A stretch of 33,412 nucleotides of DNA from UBA2330 sp035443185 (GTDB lineage Bacteria > Bacteroidota > Ignavibacteria > Tepidaquicellales > Tepidaquicellaceae): assembly GCA_035443185.1 (NCBI GenBank), contig DAORRV010000035.1, positions 1 through 33,412 on the forward strand, in the 5' to 3' direction. A program made the position numbers and the translations under genes. The first letter of the stretch is position 1; the number at the start of each line of letters is the position of its first letter. Below the pieces are notes generated by a model, which did no database searches, was not told the DNA's origin, and saw only the letters and a list, made by a program, of their open reading frames with translations. Shown here piece by piece: positions 8,113 through 16,183 of the stretch.

Positions 8113-9456
8113 TTAATCTACACCGTATTCTTTCAGTTTTCTGTAAAGAGTTACTGCACCGATTCCAAGTTTTTCGGCTGTGATTGATTTATTGTGTTTG
8201 TTTTCGGAATAAATTTTTAAGATATGCTGCTTTTCAATTTCTTTGAGTGAATCGGATTGAATCTCGACAGGAAATTTATGCTGATATATTTCCTCAGGTA
8301 AATCCTCTGCCATAAGTTCGCTTCCTTTGCAAAGAATCACTGCACGTTCAATTAGATTCTTCAGTTCACGGATATTGCCGGGGAATGAATATTCCTTTAA
8401 ACCGGAAATAAAATCTTCACTTGCTTTGGAAATATTTTTTTTCAGCTTATCATTATAATTTCCAATAAAATTATTTATTAGTAATTCAAGATCATCTTTC
8501 CTTTCTCTTAATGCCGGAAGATAAATTGTAAAAGTGTTTAACCTGTAATATAAATCATTTTTAAAATTTACTTTTTCAATTTCAGATTTTAAATCCTTAT
8601 TAGTTGCAGAAATCACACGCACATCCACATGAGTTGTTTTCGTATCTCCGACTTTTGTTAATGAATTTGTTTCCAGTACTCTCAGAAATTTCGATTGGGT
8701 CTCTAAGCTCATGTCACCAATTTCATCAAGAAAAATAGTTCCTCCGTCAGCTGCTTCAAAATATCCCTTTTTATCTTTTACCGCACCGGTGAATGCACCT
8801 TTAACATATCCGAACAATTCCGATTCCTGAAGATCTTTTGGGATCGCACTGCAGTTAATTGCAATGAATGGTTTATTCTTTCTGCTGCTTGATTCATGGA
8901 TTGCCTGTGCGAATAATTCCTTACCTGTTCCTGTTTCACCGAGAAGCAGGACTGTAGTATCAGTATCTGCTACTTTCTTGGCAAGCTCTATAGCACCGGA
9001 AATAGACTTGGCTTTACCTGTAATTGAATTAAAACTAAAGTTCCTGTCAATTTTATTTTGTAATTCTTTTAATTTTATTTTAAGTACTGCTTTATCGTAT
9101 GCCTGCTTTACTTTTAAAATTATTTCGTCCTCATCTTTATCCTTTTCTATATAATCAAAAGCTCCGTTTCTCACTGCTTCTAAACCATCACGAATATTTG
9201 CAAAAGCTGTCATGACAATTACTTCAGTATCAGGGGATTTCTCTTTTATTTCTTTTGATAACTGAATGCCATTATAATCCGGAAGAATTACATCTATTAA
9301 TGCTACATAAAATAAATTATTTTCTATGGCTGTAAGCCCCTCTTTTGAAGTTTCACATGAAGTGACAGAATATCCCTCCAGTGAAAGAATTCTTTCAAGT
9401 AGATTTCTTAAATTCCTTTCGTCATCAACTATTAATAAATTTTTATCAAAAGCCAT
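8113..9456 (-). CDS. Sigma-54-dependent response regulator, NtrC type
   Basis: A 447-residue regulator with a receiver domain (DDE at 11-13, phospho-acceptor Asp55 in LIDVILPD, Lys105), an AAA+ sigma-54 interaction domain (Walker A GETGTGKE 173-180, GAFTGA loop 220-225) and a Fis-type helix-turn-helix at about 405-447. It is complete. It lies 164 bp upstream of the kdp micro-genes on the same strand, and the locus has no OmpR-type kdpE, so it is the likely partner of the split KdpD/kinase pair. If so, kdp transcription here depends on sigma-54. The family call is certain; the role at kdp is inferred from position and from the paired palindromes in the gap. Confidence 0.93.
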   Translation of the reverse strand: MAFDKNLLIVDDERNLRNLLERILSLEGYSVTSCETSKEGLTAIENNLFYVALIDVILPDYNGIQLSKEIKEKSPDTEVIVMTAFANIRDGLEAVRNGAFDYIEKDKDEDEIILKVKQAYDKAVLKIKLKELQNKIDRNFSFNSITGKAKSISGAIELAKKVADTDTTVLLLGETGTGKELFAQAIHESSSRKNKPFIAINCSAIPKDLQESELFGYVKGAFTGAVKDKKGYFEAADGGTIFLDEIGDMSLETQSKFLRVLETNSLTKVGDTKTTHVDVRVISATNKDLKSEIEKVNFKNDLYYRLNTFTIYLPALRERKDDLELLINNFIGNYNDKLKKNISKASEDFISGLKEYSFPGNIRELKNLIERAVILCKGSELMAEDLPEEIYQHKFPVEIQSDSLKEIEKQHILKIYSENKHNKSITAEKLGIGAVTLYRKLKEYGVD

Positions 9457-9630
9457 TAATTTTTTCTTTATATATTATTTAATTTTGTTAAACAGAATTT
9501 ACATACTTTCAATATCATTTTTTCTTATAAAAAGAAAAGATCCTATATATTTATTGTTCATAACAAATTTTATTCCATCCAAATTTAATCAAGTCCATAT
9601 TAATATGTAATGTAAGTTTGAAACTCTTAA

Positions 9631-9643
9631 ATTCATTTTGAAA
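9631..9643. promoter_or_regulatory. Third near-copy of the kdp palindrome
   Basis: ATTCATTTTGAAA differs by one base from the perfect palindrome TTTCATTTTGAAA at 8055-8067 (read on the minus strand). It is 175 bp upstream of the NtrC-type gene start. Twenty bases away, TTTGAAA (9617-9623) repeats its right half. This is compatible with autoregulation of the activator. Confidence 0.35.
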
Positions 9644-9740
9644 ATTAATTCATTAAATTTATTTATTAGATTTGATTGATTACGGCAAAATTTATTATTC
9701 CGAAAAATAATACATAGGCTTTACAGGAAGTGCGCAATGG

Positions 9741-9811
9741 GTTTTCAGCATTGAAAATACTATTCGGTTTTAATATTTTTTCCATTTGAAAAATCATGAG
9801 TATGGAAAATT
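9741..9811 (+). promoter_or_regulatory. Shared upstream element, copy A
   Basis: The first 60 bases align without gaps to 24281-24340 with 49 identities, including TAATATTTTT and TGAAAAATCATGA. Copy A ends 44 bp before the GTG start of the DUF2306 gene. Within it TTTTCCAT and ATGGAAAA form an 8-bp inverted repeat. Same strand and nearly the same distance to a start codon as copy B suggest a promoter or operator. Confidence 0.55.
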
Positions 9812-9854
9812 CAATAAACCGATTTTTCAGCAGTTATTTTAATTTAACTCCGCA

Positions 9855-10370
9855 GTGAATACAGAAAACATAATCAGCAGTGACATTGGACTGATCCATT
9901 TAATTGCATCCGTACTTGCATTAATTACCGGGTCATTGGTTTTGTCTTTGACAAAAGGTACACGGCTTCACAAAAAAATTGGATTTACTTATGTAACAAG
10001 CATGACTATACTTTTAATAACTGCTTTTATGATCTACCGCTTGTTTGGAACGTGGGGAGTTTTCCATTGGACTGCACTGATCAGCTCCTTGACGCTTTTA
10101 TCCGGGATCATTCCAATTCTGATAAAGCGACCTGCAAAAAATTATATATTGTACCATTTTAGCTTTATGTACTGGAGTGTAATCGGACTTTATGGAGCAT
10201 TTGCAGCCGAGACTCTTGTAAGATTACCAAAGATTGTAATTGAAAGTGGTATTCCAAATAAAGTTTTTTATAATATGACAGGCATTGCAGTTGGGTTGAC
10301 TATGGGAATTGGTGCATACTTTTTTATAAAACTAAAATCAAAATGGGAGACACAGTTTGCACGAAAATAA
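9855..10370 (+). CDS. DUF2306-type integral membrane protein
   Basis: A 171-residue protein with about four to five hydrophobic helices. It contains the pattern HLIASVLALITGSLVL near residue 15 and a paired-histidine layout (LHKKIG, ILYHFSFMYWS) typical of DUF2306-like proteins, which have no established function. The start is GTG; an in-frame stop 15 bp upstream rules out a longer protein, and no ATG gives the full first helix. It stands alone on the plus strand, diverging from the NtrC-type gene, with a conserved element 44-114 bp upstream. Family assignment is by overall resemblance and is moderately sure. Confidence 0.75.
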   Translation: MNTENIISSDIGLIHLIASVLALITGSLVLSLTKGTRLHKKIGFTYVTSMTILLITAFMIYRLFGTWGVFHWTALISSLTLLSGIIPILIKRPAKNYILYHFSFMYWSVIGLYGAFAAETLVRLPKIVIESGIPNKVFYNMTGIAVGLTMGIGAYFFIKLKSKWETQFARK

Positions 10371-10893
10371 AACAAAGGCAGACAAATGATTTGTAAAATC
10401 AGCGGGAAATTGCATACTAAAAGTTTTATGATTTTAAATTTCAATTTGCTGATGGAAATTGCTGTGAAATTTAATCCGCCCCTACCTAAATCTTAAAGTG
10501 ATAGAAATTACTTTATACATTTTAAAAATATCAATAGAAATATTTTTTGGAAATTAAAAAATCCTGGAACGGTATTTATATTTTGAATTATTATTTTTCA
10601 ATTCCTAAAATCTTCGGGTTGAGAAAAAGTAATTTGAAATTAAAGAAGATGTTTTAATTTAGTGGTATTACTTAAAAGAGCAAATCAGACATTTTTTAAT
10701 ATTTACTTTCCTCAAAAACTAATTAACCATTATATTTTATAAATTCATTTTTGATTTGTATTACTTCAATTAATTAAAAATTTAAAAAAAAAGTAATGTT
10801 TTTACATGTGATAATGATTAGTGAAATTGTTAGTTTGTTAAGTTCAAACATATCCAAAACATTTTCAAATCCGGTTTTTTTAATTTCTAATTT
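10371..10893. other. 523-bp AT-rich intergenic region before aceB
   Basis: No coding frame, RNA gene or strong terminator is visible. It presumably carries the aceBA promoter. A 15-base string, AAAAAGTAATTTGAA (10624-10638), recurs exactly at 21052-21066 in the repeat before the GNAT gene, which may be chance given the composition. Confidence 0.5.
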
Positions 10894-12477
10894 ATGCCTG
10901 AAAACATTCAAATCACAGCAAACTTAAAAGAAAAATACAAAGAGATCCTAACTGAAGAAGCAATAATTTTTATTTCTGATCTGCAGAAGAAATTTAACAG
11001 CAGAAGAAAAGAATTATTGGCAAACAGAGAAGTCATTCAAAATGAAATTGACTCCGGTAAAATGCCGGACTTCCCTGAAGAGACCCGATCTATCAGAGAG
11101 AGTGATTGGAAAGTTGCAGAGATACCTGATGACCTGAAAGACCGGAGAGTAGAGATCACAGGCCCTGTAGACAGGAAGATGATCATAAATGCTTTGAATT
11201 CAGGAGCGAATGTGTTCATGGCAGATTTTGAAGATTCAAATTCTCCCACTTGGGAAAATTTGATCGAAGGACAGATCAATTTAAGAGATGCTGTCAATAA
11301 AAAAATTTCTTTCACAAACCCTGAAGGAAAGGAATATAAACTCAATGAAGAAGTAGCGGTTCTAATGGTTCGTCCAAGAGGCTGGCATCTTGAGGAGAAA
11401 AATATTTTATTGGATAATGAAAATTTTTCTGCTTCACTTTTTGATTTTGGTTTGTATTTTTTTCATAATGCAAAGGATCTCATATCAAAAGGAACAGGAC
11501 CATATTTTTATCTGCCTAAACTTGAGAACTATCTTGAAGCGAGATTGTGGAATGATGTATTTAATTTTTCACAGGATGAGTTAGGTATCCCCAGAGGTAC
11601 TATCAGAGCAACTGTTCTAATAGAAACAATTCTTGCAGCATTTGAAATGGATGAAATTCTATATGAGTTAAAAGACCATTCAGCCGGACTAAACTGCGGA
11701 AGATGGGATTATATTTTCAGTTTCATAAAAAAATTCAGGAATTATAATGATTATGTTCTGCCCGATAGAAGCAGGGTTACAATGAATGTACATTTTCTGA
11801 GATCTTATTCGCAGCTTGTAATAAAGACCTGCCATAGAAGAGGTATTCACGCTATTGGAGGAATGGCTGCACAGATTCCAATTAAAAATGATGAAAAAGC
11901 AAATGAGGAAGCTATGTCAAAAGTAAAATCGGATAAAGAACGGGAAGCAGGTGACGGTCACGATGGTACATGGGTTGCCCATCCCGGACTTATCACTACA
12001 GCAAAAGAAATTTTCGACAGATTAATGCCGGCTCAGAATCAGATCGATAATAAAAGAGAAGATGTAAAAATTTCTGCAGCAGATCTGCTGACTGTTCCCA
12101 AAGGAGAAATTACAGAGGAAGGTCTCCGGCATAACATAAATGTATCTATAATATATCTTGAAGCCTGGCTTAATGGAAATGGTTGTGTTCCTATTTATAA
12201 TCTGATGGAAGATGCTGCAACAGCTGAGATATCCAGAGCACAGATCTGGCAGTGGATCCATTGCGAAAATGGAATTCTTAATGATGGTAGAAAAGTCACT
12301 TCTGATCTTTATCATGAATTAGTAACAGATGAACTTAAAAAAATAAAAAACTTAGTCGGTGAAAAAAGATTTTCTGAAGGTAAATTTGTAAAATCAACAG
12401 AATTATTTAATGAACTTTCTACAGACAGGGAATTTTGTGAATTCTTAACTTTAACTGCATATAACCATATTAAATAA
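10894..12477 (+). CDS. aceB: Malate synthase (AceB, isoform A type)
   Basis: A 527-residue enzyme of the glyoxylate bypass, condensing glyoxylate with acetyl-CoA to give malate. Conserved family stretches are present: ANVFMADFEDSNSPTWEN with the catalytic-site acids, VLMVRPRGWHL, GPYFYLPKLEN, GLNCGRWDYIFSFIKKF, MAAQIPIK and DGTWVAHPGL. The length matches malate synthase A (about 530) and not the longer G form. The ATG follows an AT-rich leader without an obvious ribosome site. The isocitrate lyase gene follows after 16 bp, so the two form an operon. Confidence 0.97.
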   Translation: MPENIQITANLKEKYKEILTEEAIIFISDLQKKFNSRRKELLANREVIQNEIDSGKMPDFPEETRSIRESDWKVAEIPDDLKDRRVEITGPVDRKMIINALNSGANVFMADFEDSNSPTWENLIEGQINLRDAVNKKISFTNPEGKEYKLNEEVAVLMVRPRGWHLEEKNILLDNENFSASLFDFGLYFFHNAKDLISKGTGPYFYLPKLENYLEARLWNDVFNFSQDELGIPRGTIRATVLIETILAAFEMDEILYELKDHSAGLNCGRWDYIFSFIKKFRNYNDYVLPDRSRVTMNVHFLRSYSQLVIKTCHRRGIHAIGGMAAQIPIKNDEKANEEAMSKVKSDKEREAGDGHDGTWVAHPGLITTAKEIFDRLMPAQNQIDNKREDVKISAADLLTVPKGEITEEGLRHNINVSIIYLEAWLNGNGCVPIYNLMEDAATAEISRAQIWQWIHCENGILNDGRKVTSDLYHELVTDELKKIKNLVGEKRFSEGKFVKSTELFNELSTDREFCEFLTLTAYNHIK

Positions 12478-12493
12478 CTTTAAATAAATAACT

Positions 12494-13777
12494 ATGAATA
12501 AAACTGACCAGATCAATCAGATAAAAAACTCGTGGGCTTCAGGTGAAAGATGGATTGGAATTAAAAGACCATTTTCAGCTGAAGAAGTATACAAACTAAG
12601 AGGCTCAGTTCAGATAGAACATACAATCGCAAAATTAGGAGCTGAAAGACTATGGGATCTTCTTCATACAGAAAAATTTATCAGAGCTCTTGGTGCATTA
12701 ACAGGAAATCAGGCAGTACAGCAGGTTCAGGCAGGATTACAAGCAATTTATCTCAGCGGCTGGCAAGTTGCTGCTGATGCAAATAATGCCGGACAAACAT
12801 ATCCGGATCAGAGTCTTTACCCTGCGGACAGTGTTCCATCTGTTGTCAAAAGAATTAATAATGCTTTGATGAGAGCAGATCAAATTTCTCATATGGAAGA
12901 TAAAAATGATGTACATTGGTTTGCACCAATAATTGCTGATGCTGAAGCAGGATTCGGAGGGAATCTTAATGTATTTGAACTTATGAAAGGAATGATTGAA
13001 GCCGGAGCCGGCGGAGTTCATTTTGAAGACCAGCTCAGCTCTGCAAAGAAATGTGGTCATCTGGGCGGAAAAGTTTTAGTCTCAACCAGAGAATTTATAA
13101 ATACACTTATAGCAGCTAGACTTGCTGCAGATATTATGGGTGTATCAACCATACTCATCGCAAGAACAGATGCCAATAGTGCGAATCTTCTTTTAAATGA
13201 TATTGACGAAAGAGACAGAAAGTTCATACATGGTGAAAGAACAATCGAAGGTTTTTATAAAATTAATGGTGGACTTGAATGTGCTATAGACAGAGGTTTG
13301 TCTTATGCTCCTTATGCCGATCTGATCTGGTGTGAAACAGCTCATCCTGATATTGAAGAAGCAAAAACATTTGCAGATGCAATACACGAAAAATTTCCGG
13401 GAAAAATGCTAGCTTATAACTGCTCCCCTTCTTTCAACTGGAAAAGGAATCTGAATGATAATCAGATCGCAGAATTTCAGGAAAAACTCGGAGAACTTGG
13501 TTATAAATTTCAGTTCATTACGCTTGCAGGATTTCATGCACTTAATACAACGATGTTTCAGCTCGCTCTTGATTATAAAAGTGCAGGTATGACTGCTTTT
13601 ACAAAACTTCAGGAACTTGAATTTGATCTTGAAAAAACTTCCGGTTATAAAGCTGTTAAACATCAAAGTTTTGTTGGAACTGGATATTTTGATCAAGTAC
13701 AAGTGTCAATATCGTCCGGTCAATCCTCAACTATTGCTTTAGAAGGATCTACTGAAGCTGAACAATTTATAAAATAA
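12494..13777 (+). CDS. aceA: Isocitrate lyase
   Basis: A 427-residue enzyme cleaving isocitrate to succinate and glyoxylate, the first bypass step. The signature KKCGHLGGK is at 185-193, with catalytic Cys187. Other conserved parts are SGWQVAADAN, PIIADAEAGFGG and the C-terminal NCSPSFNW and TLAGFHALN motifs. The length is typical of the prokaryotic type. It is the second gene of the aceBA pair, allowing growth on acetate or fatty acids. It converges with remnants on the minus strand downstream. Confidence 0.98.
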   Translation: MNKTDQINQIKNSWASGERWIGIKRPFSAEEVYKLRGSVQIEHTIAKLGAERLWDLLHTEKFIRALGALTGNQAVQQVQAGLQAIYLSGWQVAADANNAGQTYPDQSLYPADSVPSVVKRINNALMRADQISHMEDKNDVHWFAPIIADAEAGFGGNLNVFELMKGMIEAGAGGVHFEDQLSSAKKCGHLGGKVLVSTREFINTLIAARLAADIMGVSTILIARTDANSANLLLNDIDERDRKFIHGERTIEGFYKINGGLECAIDRGLSYAPYADLIWCETAHPDIEEAKTFADAIHEKFPGKMLAYNCSPSFNWKRNLNDNQIAEFQEKLGELGYKFQFITLAGFHALNTTMFQLALDYKSAGMTAFTKLQELEFDLEKTSGYKAVKHQSFVGTGYFDQVQVSISSGQSSTIALEGSTEAEQFIK

Positions 13778-13800
13778 TTTTTATAAATTAAATCACCTGA

Positions 13801-13944
13801 CTGCTGTAAAACCTTAGCTGTAAAAGCTATCGGTGAATATATTTCATCAGCTATCTCATTTAAACTTACTCTTTTTCCTTCCTGAGATCTGACTGTAATG
13901 AACACCGCTGCTTTTATCCCATATTCACAGGCTTTTGATAATAT
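13801..13944 (-). pseudogene. Rrf2-family regulator, N-terminal remnant
   Basis: On the minus strand one frame reads LSKACEYGIKAAVFITV, then QEGKRVSLNEIADEIYSP and IAFTAKVLQQ, which is the beginning of an Rrf2/IscR-like winged-helix protein. The expected start codon position holds ATA (13942-13944) in place of ATG. Similarity stops after about 48 residues, inside the DNA-binding domain, 24 bp from the end of aceA. The wing, the dimerisation helix and the cysteines of the iron-sulphur site are missing. It is best read as a decaying gene. The first ATG in frame (13905) would give only a 61-residue protein without a function I can name. Confidence 0.75.
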
Positions 13945-14025
13945 TTATTATTTTTTGATTTTTAATTATTTATATAATGTATTACAATTAATTGCATTGG
14001 AAGAAAATGTTTGATATAACAGATA
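13945..14025. other. Gap between the two remnants
   Basis: AT-rich, nothing recognised. Together with 13778-14645 it forms an 868-bp zone without an intact gene. Confidence 0.4.
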
Positions 14026-14286
14026 TCAACAATTTTCCATTTCAACTATATAATATCCTTTTTCAATAATTTCAGATTTCCATTTTGGCCGGATCTCTTC
14101 TACATGGCATCGTTTGCATTCATTTGATGTCAAAGTCTGATCATCCTTTCATTTAATTTTCAAATATTCCTTTCCGTAGTTTTGTATTACTGACTGATCT
14201 TTTACTTCTTCAGGAGCTATAATGTCAAAGTGTATTATTGTGACGTCTTGCTTGGTTACATATGTATCCCATACTGTAACTTTCAT
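14026..14286 (-). pseudogene. DUF2024-family gene interrupted by one in-frame TGA
   Basis: Read on the minus strand from ATG (14284-14286), the frame gives MKVTVWDTYVTKQDVTIIHF, ...NYGKEYLKIK, then TGA as codon 46 (14149-14151), then KDDQTLTSNECKRCHVEE and ends ...GYYIVEMENC before a final TGA. This covers a full DUF2024-type protein of about 86 residues, with its conserved ECxxCH and GYYIIEME-like segments. Only one codon is broken; in the family this position is usually glycine, so a GGA to TGA change is likely. Intact genes in the window end in TGA (for example 18949 and 26314), so general recoding is excluded. A sequencing error is possible, as the site is about 190 bp from an assembly gap. 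DUF2024 function is unknown. Confidence 0.78.
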
Positions 14287-14341
14287 TTTATATAATTATA
14301 GGTTTGAAAAATCTTTACTTTGTTTAAAATTTAAATCTAAT

Positions 14342-14441
14342 NNNNNNNNNNNNNNNNNNNNNNNNNNNNNNNNNNNNNNNNNNNNNNNNNNNNNNNNNNN
14401 NNNNNNNNNNNNNNNNNNNNNNNNNNNNNNNNNNNNNNNNN
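14342..14441. other. Assembly gap (100 N)
   Basis: Exactly 100 undetermined bases, a conventional placeholder of unknown true length. The flanks show no tandem repeat. Confidence 0.99.
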
Positions 14442-14485
14442 AATAACTTAACGGAACGAAATTTAATATATCGATTAATCTAAAT

Positions 14486-14547
14486 AATTATGAATTAGTA
14501 TGCATAGATTTTTGTCACTATACAATTGTTTTTACAAATTCATAATT
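14486..14547. repeat. 11-bp inverted repeat with a 40-bp loop
   Basis: AATTATGAATT (14486-14496) and AATTCATAATT (14537-14547) are exact reverse complements. They lie about 100-160 bp before the PhoD-type gene. They could be an operator pair or a weak hairpin, but the arms are very AT-rich. Confidence 0.4.
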
Positions 14548-14645
14548 TTATTTTATAATAAATTTAGCAATTAATAATTTAATCAGAAGTAATTACTGAT
14601 TTAATTAGTATCAATCCTTGATTTAAAAACTTTTAAAAAAATTAT

Positions 14646-16124
14646 ATGACCAGACTTTTGTTAATAAGCTTTATTCTTCTTTTTACTTCTGTAAATTGTA
14701 AAAGCAATAACTCAACAGACAGGAAACTTCCCGATAATAATTTCAAAAATGATGAGCCGCGTATTACTGATATCACATTAAAAAATTCCACTCCTCAGGA
14801 AAATTTAATTGAATCAGGTCCCATTGTCGGCGCAGTCACTGAAAATTCTGCAACATTTCTCGTTAAACCTGTGAATTCCTCTTCAGTCAGAATACAATTG
14901 TCAGAAGATTCTTCATTCACTGAACCTTTCTATACAGAAGAAATTAACACAGATCAGAATAATTTCAACTTCACAAAAATTCAGATAAGTAATTTATCTC
15001 CCGGTGTAAAATATTTTTACAGAGCCGTAATAGACGGAGCAGTAACTGACAGGATACATTCTTTCAAAACATTTTCTGCAGAGAAAAATTATAATTTTTC
15101 ATTTGGGTTCGGTTCATGTCAGCAGGGATACGGTGCTACATCCCCTGACATATTCCCTGTTATAGCTGAAGACTCACTGAGATTTTTTATTCAGACAGGC
15201 GACTGGACATATCCTGATTTTAGTGATCTGGGAAGAGGATATAATCAAAGTATGGACAAGCTTGAGGAATCATACCGTGAGAGATATGATTACAGCTATC
15301 CGTTTAACAGTGGAGTGCTGAGCATGATGCCGGTATCTTACCTTTATGATGATCATGATTTTGCGGGCAATGATGCTGACGGTACAAATGCTTATAAATT
15401 AAATTCAGTTAAAGCTTACAGTATGTTCTTTCCTCATTACGAACTTGATAATCCTGATAACGGTATCTGGCAGAAATTTCGATTTGGCGATGTGGAATTT
15501 TTCCTTCCGGATCTGCGTACACAGCGGAGCGCAAATGCAGATGCAATAGATGCTGAAGGTAAATTCAATCCCCCAGCGGGACATTCCATTTTAAACGGAT
15601 TTACTATTGACGGAGAAGATCAGAAGACGTGGCTAGAAAATTCTCTCAAAAACTCCGATGCGAAATGGAAGGTCATTATCTCAACTGTTATTTTCAATCC
15701 GAGATATTCTGAAGCACTAAAAAATGAACAATTGGGAATAATGTTTCCAAAAGTTCAGAAAGGCATTATTGACAAGTGGGCCGGATATCCCGAAGACACT
15801 GAATTTCTTATTGATATAATAAAAAATAATGACATCAAAAATGTGATAATGGTCAGCGGTGATTCGCATTCATCTTACATCGATGACGGAGCAAATTCTG
15901 TGTTACCGGAGATCAGCAGTTCCAATCTCGACACAAAAAATTCAAAACTCGGATTGCTTACACAGCTCGCCGGCTATAATATCTGGAATCAGGGAAGCTA
16001 TAATGATGACGGACATGCTTACGGAAGAGTTAGTTTTTATTTCGGAGATGAAGAATATGCATTGCTTGAAGTAATTGACCAGACAGGAAAAGTTGTTTTG
16101 AGTTACAGACTTGATAAGAAATAG
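14646..16124 (+). CDS. PhoD-type metallophosphatase, lipoprotein
   Basis: A 492-residue exported phosphodiesterase/alkaline phosphatase of the PhoD family. A short hydrophobic leader ends in the lipobox SVNC with Cys18, so it is likely a lipid-anchored envelope protein. An Fn3-like N-terminal PhoD domain (GPIVGAVTENSATFLVKP, about 56-130) precedes the metallophosphatase domain. Its metal-site motifs are visible: FGFGSCQQGY, IQTGDWTYPDF, LYDDHDFAGNDADG and VSGDSHSSY. The family usually acts on phosphate esters outside the cytoplasm. The cyclase-family gene follows after 59 bp on the same strand. Substrate cannot be deduced. Confidence 0.9.
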   Translation: MTRLLLISFILLFTSVNCKSNNSTDRKLPDNNFKNDEPRITDITLKNSTPQENLIESGPIVGAVTENSATFLVKPVNSSSVRIQLSEDSSFTEPFYTEEINTDQNNFNFTKIQISNLSPGVKYFYRAVIDGAVTDRIHSFKTFSAEKNYNFSFGFGSCQQGYGATSPDIFPVIAEDSLRFFIQTGDWTYPDFSDLGRGYNQSMDKLEESYRERYDYSYPFNSGVLSMMPVSYLYDDHDFAGNDADGTNAYKLNSVKAYSMFFPHYELDNPDNGIWQKFRFGDVEFFLPDLRTQRSANADAIDAEGKFNPPAGHSILNGFTIDGEDQKTWLENSLKNSDAKWKVIISTVIFNPRYSEALKNEQLGIMFPKVQKGIIDKWAGYPEDTEFLIDIIKNNDIKNVIMVSGDSHSSYIDDGANSVLPEISSSNLDTKNSKLGLLTQLAGYNIWNQGSYNDDGHAYGRVSFYFGDEEYALLEVIDQTGKVVLSYRLDKK

Positions 16125-16183
16125 TGAAGGATATTTACTGAAGCATCAGAAATAAATTTACTTTATAACATAATTTAAAAGCT

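Larger units (their letters stand above)
9457..9854. other. Divergent intergenic region with regulatory-looking elements
   Basis: About 400 bp between the NtrC-type gene (minus) and the DUF2306 gene (plus). It holds a third near-copy of the kdp palindrome (9631-9643) and the first copy of an element also found at 24281-24345. No coding frame or RNA gene was recognised. Confidence 0.6.

Noticed and set aside
14026..14286. Genome-wide recoding of TGA as glycine
   Set aside because: Several intact genes in the window end with TGA (18236-18949, 25547-26314, 29523-30146), and only this gene has an internal TGA.
14222..14341. Plus-strand reading frame running into the first assembly gap
   Set aside because: It lies opposite the DUF2024 frame, which has clear family similarity; the plus frame has none.
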